From assembly GCF_030811855.1 (NCBI RefSeq), contig NZ_JAUSRN010000013.1, forward strand, positions 1 through 64,000: a stretch of 64,000 nt of DNA, read 5' to 3'. Below are positions 59,910-64,000 of this stretch, in pieces. The notes below the pieces were generated by a model. The model was not told where the DNA came from. It worked only from the letters and a program-made list of their open reading frames with translations, and made no database searches. The DNA comes from Variovorax paradoxus. GTDB lineage: Bacteria; Pseudomonadota; Gammaproteobacteria; Burkholderiales; Burkholderiaceae_C. Each line of letters begins with the position of its first letter. Position 1 is the stretch's first letter. Made by a program: the position numbers and the translations under genes.

Positions 59910-60371
59910 ATGAAAAAGACATTCCGCCATAGTCAGCGCGGCGCGGCGCTGATCGAGCTGGCGCTCATCACGCCCTTCCTGCTGCTTCTGACGTTCATCA
60001 CGACCGAGTTCGGCCGCGCGATGTACGAGTACAACACCGTCGTCAAGGCGACCCGCGACGCCGTTCGCTACCTGTCGGTGCAGACGCCGGGCACGCACAT
60101 TTCTGAAGCACGCAACCTGATGGTGTATGGCAACACCGCCGGCACGGGCACGCCGCTGGCGCGCGGCCTGAGCCTGTCGAACGTGCCCGCCAACAGTTGC
60201 TGCACGTGGCAAACGGCAGGAGCCAACCCGCTTATTGCCACGGTGACCGTGCGCATCAGCAGCTACACCTTCCATTCGCTCTTTCCGTCGGTGATGGGGA
60301 TCGTCTTTGCCGACGCAAACGGCGACATCGTCTTCAGCGACATCACCGCCACCATGAGGGCTCCATCATGA
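59910..60371 (+). CDS. tadE: TadE-family pseudopilin
   Basis: A 153-residue pseudopilin: QRGAALIELALITPFLLLLTFITTEFGRAMYEYNTVVKATRDAVRYLS, with Gly-Ala cleavage and a glutamate at +5, as in TadE. The remainder is a periplasmic domain with paired cysteines (NSCCTW). It is cleaved by TadV/CpaA in well-studied systems. It overlaps the following gene by four bases (ATGA). Confidence 0.9.
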   Translation: MKKTFRHSQRGAALIELALITPFLLLLTFITTEFGRAMYEYNTVVKATRDAVRYLSVQTPGTHISEARNLMVYGNTAGTGTPLARGLSLSNVPANSCCTWQTAGANPLIATVTVRISSYTFHSLFPSVMGIVFADANGDIVFSDITATMRAPS

Positions 60372-60796
60372 AACGCCAGATGGCTGGTGCCACCACCGTC
60401 GAGTTTGCGCTGGGCCTGCTCATTTTTCTCATGCTGCTCCTAGGCATCATCGATTTCGCGCGCATGCTGTTCACCTGGAATGCGGCCAACGAAGCCACGC
60501 GCGCCGGCGCGCGCTATGCCGTGGTATGCGACGACACCACCCAGCAGGCGTTGGTGCTGGCGCGCATGCAGGCTTTGCTTCCGCAGATCACCACGGTGAG
60601 CGTGGCCTGGACGCCGGCGAGCTGCACGGCGGCCACCTGCGAAGGTGTCACGGTCGGCATCACCGGGCTCAACTACCAATGGATCTCGCCCATCGTCGGA
60701 GCGGCGGCACCACTGATTCCGATGCCGAGTTTTTCCACCTTCCTGCCGCGCGAAGTGATGCGGAAGGATCCTCACAGCCCAACCATCTGCTTGTAG
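60368..60796 (+). CDS. tadF: TadE/TadF-like pseudopilin
   Basis: A 142-residue pseudopilin: MKRQMAGATTVEFALGLLIFLMLLLGIIDFARMLFTWNAANEATRAGARYAVV, with a very short leader, Gly7, and Glu at +5. The periplasmic part carries cysteines (CDDTTQQ, SCTAATCEGV). TadE and TadF are paired in the locus; I assign F to this second one on position only. Confidence 0.85.
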   Translation: MKRQMAGATTVEFALGLLIFLMLLLGIIDFARMLFTWNAANEATRAGARYAVVCDDTTQQALVLARMQALLPQITTVSVAWTPASCTAATCEGVTVGITGLNYQWISPIVGAAAPLIPMPSFSTFLPREVMRKDPHSPTICL

Positions 60797-60818
60797 TAGA
60801 GACGAAACGGAACCTACC

Positions 60819-61970
60819 ATGAAGATCTCCATCATCTCGCCCAACGCGGCCCACTTGCAAGAAATGCGCAAGGTGCTCGAGGCACGCTCCCACTCCGTAT
60901 CGGTGTTCGAAGGAGGCAAAAGCCGCATGCAATGGGTTGTCGAAAAATCGGCGCCCGACCTGATGCTTGTGGACGGCATGTGCTGCGACCCCCAGGAACT
61001 GGAAATGGTGGAGCAGCTCACCATGCGGCACCCCGGCATTGCGGTGGTGCTGATGTGTGCCATGCAGACGCCCGAGTTCCTGATTCTCGCCATGCGCTCG
61101 GGCGTGCGCGAGGTGCTGCCTTCGCCACCCGGGCCCGCGGCCCTCGAGGCCGCCGTGGAGCGCATTGCCATCAAGATGGCCGGCACCCTGGCACGCGAGC
61201 CGGGGCAGGTGGTCGCATTCATGCCGTGCAAGGGCGGCAGCGGCGCGACTTTTCTTGCTACCAATATCGGGCACCAGCTGTCGATGCGGCGCTCGGTGCT
61301 TCTCATTGACTTGAACCTGCAGTTCGGCGATGCGCTTTCCTACGTGAGCGACCTGCGTCCGTCGTCCACGGTGGCCGATGTGGCCCGCGACATCGGGCGG
61401 CTGGATGCATCGCTGCTTGCCGCAAGCGCGGTGAAAGTGGCGCCGGGCTTCAGCATCCTTGCCGCGCCCGAGGATCTTTCGCGCGCGCTGGAGGTCAAGG
61501 CGGAGCACATCGACACCATTCTTCAGGTGGCCTCGACGCAGTACGACTTCGTGTTGTTTGACCTCGGCCTGCGCATGGATCCGCTCACCATCCGTGTGCT
61601 GGACCGTGCGGACCGCATCTTCCCAGTACTACAACCGAGCCTGCCGCACATCCGCAACGTGACCCGCCTCATGCAGGTGTTCAAGTCACTCGGCTATGCG
61701 GCCGGCAAGGTCGAACTGCTGGTCAACCGCAGCGCCGGAGGCACAGAGATTGGTCTGTCCGACATGCGCCGCTCGCTCGGCGGGGCCACGCTGGTCAGCG
61801 TGCCAGACGGCGGCAAGGACGTGGACGCTTCGATCAACCGCGGCGTGCCCTTGGCCGACATGTCTCGGGGGAGCCCGCTCTGCAAGCGGCTTGCGGAAAT
61901 TTCCCACACGCTTAGTCCGCGTCCCAAGGAGGCGGCTGGCTTTATCGGCCGGCTTTTCCGCCGGGCCTGA
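60819..61970 (+). CDS. cpaE: Flp pilus localisation ATPase CpaE (TadZ)
   Basis: A 383-residue protein: residues 1-120 are receiver-like (SIISPNAAHLQEMRKVLEARSHSVSVFEG) but without an obvious phosphoacceptor triad, and residues 125-370 form a MinD/ParA-like ATPase with a deviant Walker A KGGSGATFLATNI. It directs the pilus machine to a cell pole. The gene follows tadF by 22 bases and precedes cpaF by 68. Confidence 0.92.
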   Translation: MKISIISPNAAHLQEMRKVLEARSHSVSVFEGGKSRMQWVVEKSAPDLMLVDGMCCDPQELEMVEQLTMRHPGIAVVLMCAMQTPEFLILAMRSGVREVLPSPPGPAALEAAVERIAIKMAGTLAREPGQVVAFMPCKGGSGATFLATNIGHQLSMRRSVLLIDLNLQFGDALSYVSDLRPSSTVADVARDIGRLDASLLAASAVKVAPGFSILAAPEDLSRALEVKAEHIDTILQVASTQYDFVLFDLGLRMDPLTIRVLDRADRIFPVLQPSLPHIRNVTRLMQVFKSLGYAAGKVELLVNRSAGGTEIGLSDMRRSLGGATLVSVPDGGKDVDASINRGVPLADMSRGSPLCKRLAEISHTLSPRPKEAAGFIGRLFRRA

Positions 61971-62038
61971 GCGCTGGTCGTTCCCCTGCGAATCTTTTTC
62001 CTTCCCGATCCCTTCTTCCATAGCAAGGCAGGTTCCCC

Positions 62039-63412
62039 ATGTCATTTCGAGAACAGCTCAATGCGATCGAAGCCGAGCCAGTCGCGCGCCCATCGGGGCT
62101 GCCCTCGGCCACTGGAGCGCTTTCATCCTTCGCTTCGGACGCCTACAAGCTCCTGAAAGAGCGAATGCACTTGAAGCTGCTGGACCGCTTCGACTTGGCG
62201 GCACTCGAAACTCTGAAGCCGGAGCTGCTGCGGCAGGAGATCTCCACCATGGTCACGCGGTTGCTGCAGGAAGAACCCGAAGCGCTGAACGACATCGAGC
62301 GGCGCACGCTGATACGCGACATTCAGCACGAGATGCTCGGCTTTGGCCCCATCGAACTGTTGATGGCGGACCCGACGGTTTCCGACATTTTGATCAACTC
62401 GCACGAACAGATTTACGTCGAACGCAAGGGCCGGCTTGAGCTGACGGACGTGAGCTTCACCGACGAGAAGCACCTGCTGCGCATCATTGACAAGATCGTA
62501 TCGCTCGTCGGTCGGCGCATCGACGAATCCAGCCCCATGGTCGATGCCCGGCTGCCCGACGGATCGCGCGTCAACGCGGTGATTGCGCCGGTGGCGTTGG
62601 ACGGACCGATGATGTCGATTCGCCGCTTCGCGAAGATTCCGCTGAAGATGGAAAATCTGGTGAACGACTTGAAGACGCTCACGCCGCAGATGGCGCAGAT
62701 GCTTGAAGGGCTTTCCCAGGCAAAGGTCAACATGCTGATCTCCGGCGGTACTGGCGCGGGCAAGACGACGCTGTTGAACATCCTCTCGGGCTTCATCCCC
62801 GCGACCGAGCGCATCATCACCATCGAGGACGCGGCCGAGCTCCAGCTCCAGCAGCCGCACGTGGCGCGAATGGAAACGCGGCCGATGAACGTCGAGGGCA
62901 AAGGAGAGATCACGCAGCGTGCGCTGGTGCGCAACGCGTTGCGCATGCGGCCCGACCGCATCGTCATTGGCGAGGTGCGCGGCGCCGAGGCGGTGGACAT
63001 GCTGCAAGCCATGAACACGGGCCACGAAGGATCGCTGACCACCATTCACGCCAACACGCCAAGGGATGCGCTGGCGCGGCTGGAGAACATGATCGGCATG
63101 GCCAACCTGAACCTGCCGCATCGCACCGTGCGCCAGCAGATCGCGTCGGCCATTACCGTGGTGATCCAGGTCCTGCGGATGATCGATGGTCGGCGCAAGG
63201 TCACCAGCATCCAGGAGATCACGGGCATGGAGGGGGAAGTCGTCACGATGCAGGAGATCTTTGCCTATCGCCAGACGGGCATGGGCCCCGATGGCCAGCT
63301 GCGTGGCTACTTTCATGCGACGGGCGTGCGTCCGAAATTCGTGGAACGGCTGCAGTCCTTTGGTGTGGTGTTGCCAGACACCATGTTTGATCCCGACAAG
63401 CACTACGAATAG
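62039..63412 (+). CDS. cpaF: Flp pilus assembly ATPase CpaF (TadA)
   Basis: A 457-residue hexameric secretion ATPase that powers pilus extension and retraction. Features are a helical amino domain, Walker A GGTGAGKTT around residues 236-244, an Asp box TIEDAAELQL, Walker B MRPDRIVIGEVRGAEAVDM, and a His box GHEGSLTTIHANTPRDAL. The ending is normal for the family. It is followed after nine bases by tadB. Confidence 0.96.
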   Translation: MSFREQLNAIEAEPVARPSGLPSATGALSSFASDAYKLLKERMHLKLLDRFDLAALETLKPELLRQEISTMVTRLLQEEPEALNDIERRTLIRDIQHEMLGFGPIELLMADPTVSDILINSHEQIYVERKGRLELTDVSFTDEKHLLRIIDKIVSLVGRRIDESSPMVDARLPDGSRVNAVIAPVALDGPMMSIRRFAKIPLKMENLVNDLKTLTPQMAQMLEGLSQAKVNMLISGGTGAGKTTLLNILSGFIPATERIITIEDAAELQLQQPHVARMETRPMNVEGKGEITQRALVRNALRMRPDRIVIGEVRGAEAVDMLQAMNTGHEGSLTTIHANTPRDALARLENMIGMANLNLPHRTVRQQIASAITVVIQVLRMIDGRRKVTSIQEITGMEGEVVTMQEIFAYRQTGMGPDGQLRGYFHATGVRPKFVERLQSFGVVLPDTMFDPDKHYE

Positions 63413-63421
63413 GAGGCCATC

Positions 63422-64000
63422 ATGTTCGACAACCTGATTGGCGACACCTTCATCATCCTGAGCGTGCTTGTTTTCGTCACGGTGCTGATGGTGCTCGAAG
63501 GCCTCTACTTGCTGTGGAACTCTTACCGCGGGGCAGATGCCAAGAAGATCGAAAAGCGGCTTCAGGCACTCTCGGCGGGCGGCGATCACGGCGCGCAGGC
63601 GCGACTCGTCAGAGACCGCATGCTGAGCGATACGCCATGGATGCAAGGCGTTCTGCTCAGGTTACCGCGGATGCATCTCCTGGATCGCTTCATCCTGCAA
63701 GCAGGGCTGGAGTGGACGGTGTCGCACGTCCTGCTTGCCTGCGCGCTGTCGAGCGTGCTCGTTTTCCTTGCAATGGTGTCTCTGGCAAATCAGCCCGTTT
63801 GGATTGCAGCCTTGAGCGGGGCCGCCGGCGCCGCCGTACCGCTGCTCTACCTAAGTTACCGGCGCGGCCGCCGCTTGGCTCAATTCGAAAGGCAGTTGCC
63901 AGACGCCCTGGACCTGGTGACACGCGCTCTGCGCGCAGGCCATTCGTTCGCAAGCAGCGTGCAGATGATTGGCGACGAAATGTCGGAGCCTATTGCCGGC
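63422..64000 (+). CDS. tadB: Flp pilus platform protein TadB (cut by the window edge)
   Basis: The first 193 codons of a plus-strand frame that runs off the window. The ATG at 63422 has an AGGAGG ribosome site. Visible are an amino-terminal membrane segment (IILSVLVFVTVLMVLEGLYLLW), an intervening charged region, two more membrane segments (SHVLLACALSSVLVFLAMVSLA; AALSGAAGAAVPLLYLSY), and the start of the T2SSF domain (RRGRRLAQFERQLPDALDLVTRALRAGHSF). It forms the inner-membrane platform with TadC, expected downstream. Nothing suggests damage. Confidence 0.93.
   Translation, partial: MFDNLIGDTFIILSVLVFVTVLMVLEGLYLLWNSYRGADAKKIEKRLQALSAGGDHGAQARLVRDRMLSDTPWMQGVLLRLPRMHLLDRFILQAGLEWTVSHVLLACALSSVLVFLAMVSLANQPVWIAALSGAAGAAVPLLYLSYRRGRRLAQFERQLPDALDLVTRALRAGHSFASSVQMIGDEMSEPIAG

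Overview
The window is a GC-rich chromosomal segment of a betaproteobacterium. The gene orders rpsP-rimM-trmD-rplS, hda-pcnB-folK facing purM, argD-argF with a DUF3579 gene and rpsT, kynB-kynU-kynA, and a Flp/Tad pilus locus point to Burkholderiales, family Comamonadaceae, most likely Variovorax or a close relative. This rests on gene content and protein character, not on a database search. Nearly every base is assigned: no gap between features exceeds about 270 bases. I saw no IS element, integrase, CRISPR array or rRNA.

Layout. (1) 1-12282, minus strand: a complete VirB-type type IV secretion operon read virB7-8-9-10-11-1-2-3-4, then a TrbM/KikA-like gene and a small membrane protein gene, then virB5-virB6, a DUF4189 gene and a secreted protein cut by the window edge. 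The permuted order and the enlarged VirB7 with a C-terminal N0-like domain resemble the chromosomal killing T4SS of Xanthomonas rather than a conjugation system. No relaxase is seen, and no virD4 lies upstream of virB7. (2) 12283-15004: a divergent control region with palindromes and a Fur box, then feoA-feoB and a small Cys-rich membrane protein. (3) 15010-17461: a FAD monooxygenase and an orphan SUKH-like/ankyrin-like protein. (4) 17521-20808: the kynurenine pathway (kynB-kynU-secreted protein-kynA). (5) 20885-26912: YkgJ-like protein, argD-argF, DUF3579, rpsT, murJ, SirB1 protein. (6) 26917-31834: VOC protein, an ECF42-type sigma factor with two DGPF/YCII proteins and a candidate autoregulated promoter, then a GlxA/DJ-1/isochorismatase cluster.

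(7) 31943-53220: mostly housekeeping. AI-2E-type permease, purM, hda, pcnB, folK, a PhoU-like/Pit phosphate pair, TM2 and GNAT proteins, rpsP-rimM-trmD-rplS, CoA pyrophosphatase, CobD-like, hisC, rsgA, pterin dehydratase, M48 peptidase, orn, a DEAD-box helicase, then an SDR-MarR-thioesterase operon whose thioesterase is fused to an unknown domain. (8) 53291-54215: tRNA-Lys(CTT) and an SDR gene. (9) 54484-64000, plus strand: a Tad (Flp pilus) locus comprising an atypical 48-residue prepilin, cpaA/tadV, cpaB, cpaC, a small lipoprotein, two Flp pilins, TadG-, TadE- and TadF-like pseudopilins, cpaE, cpaF and the start of tadB, running off the right edge.

How parts work together. The T4SS and Tad loci are two independent envelope machines at opposite ends of a stretch of core metabolism. 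The virB genes overlap or nearly touch and probably form one transcript from near 12300. The Tad genes supply pilin, prepilin peptidase, secretin, ATPase and platform in one direction. The T4SS end, the ECF42 cluster, the fused thioesterase and the small prepilin hold the most unusual observations.
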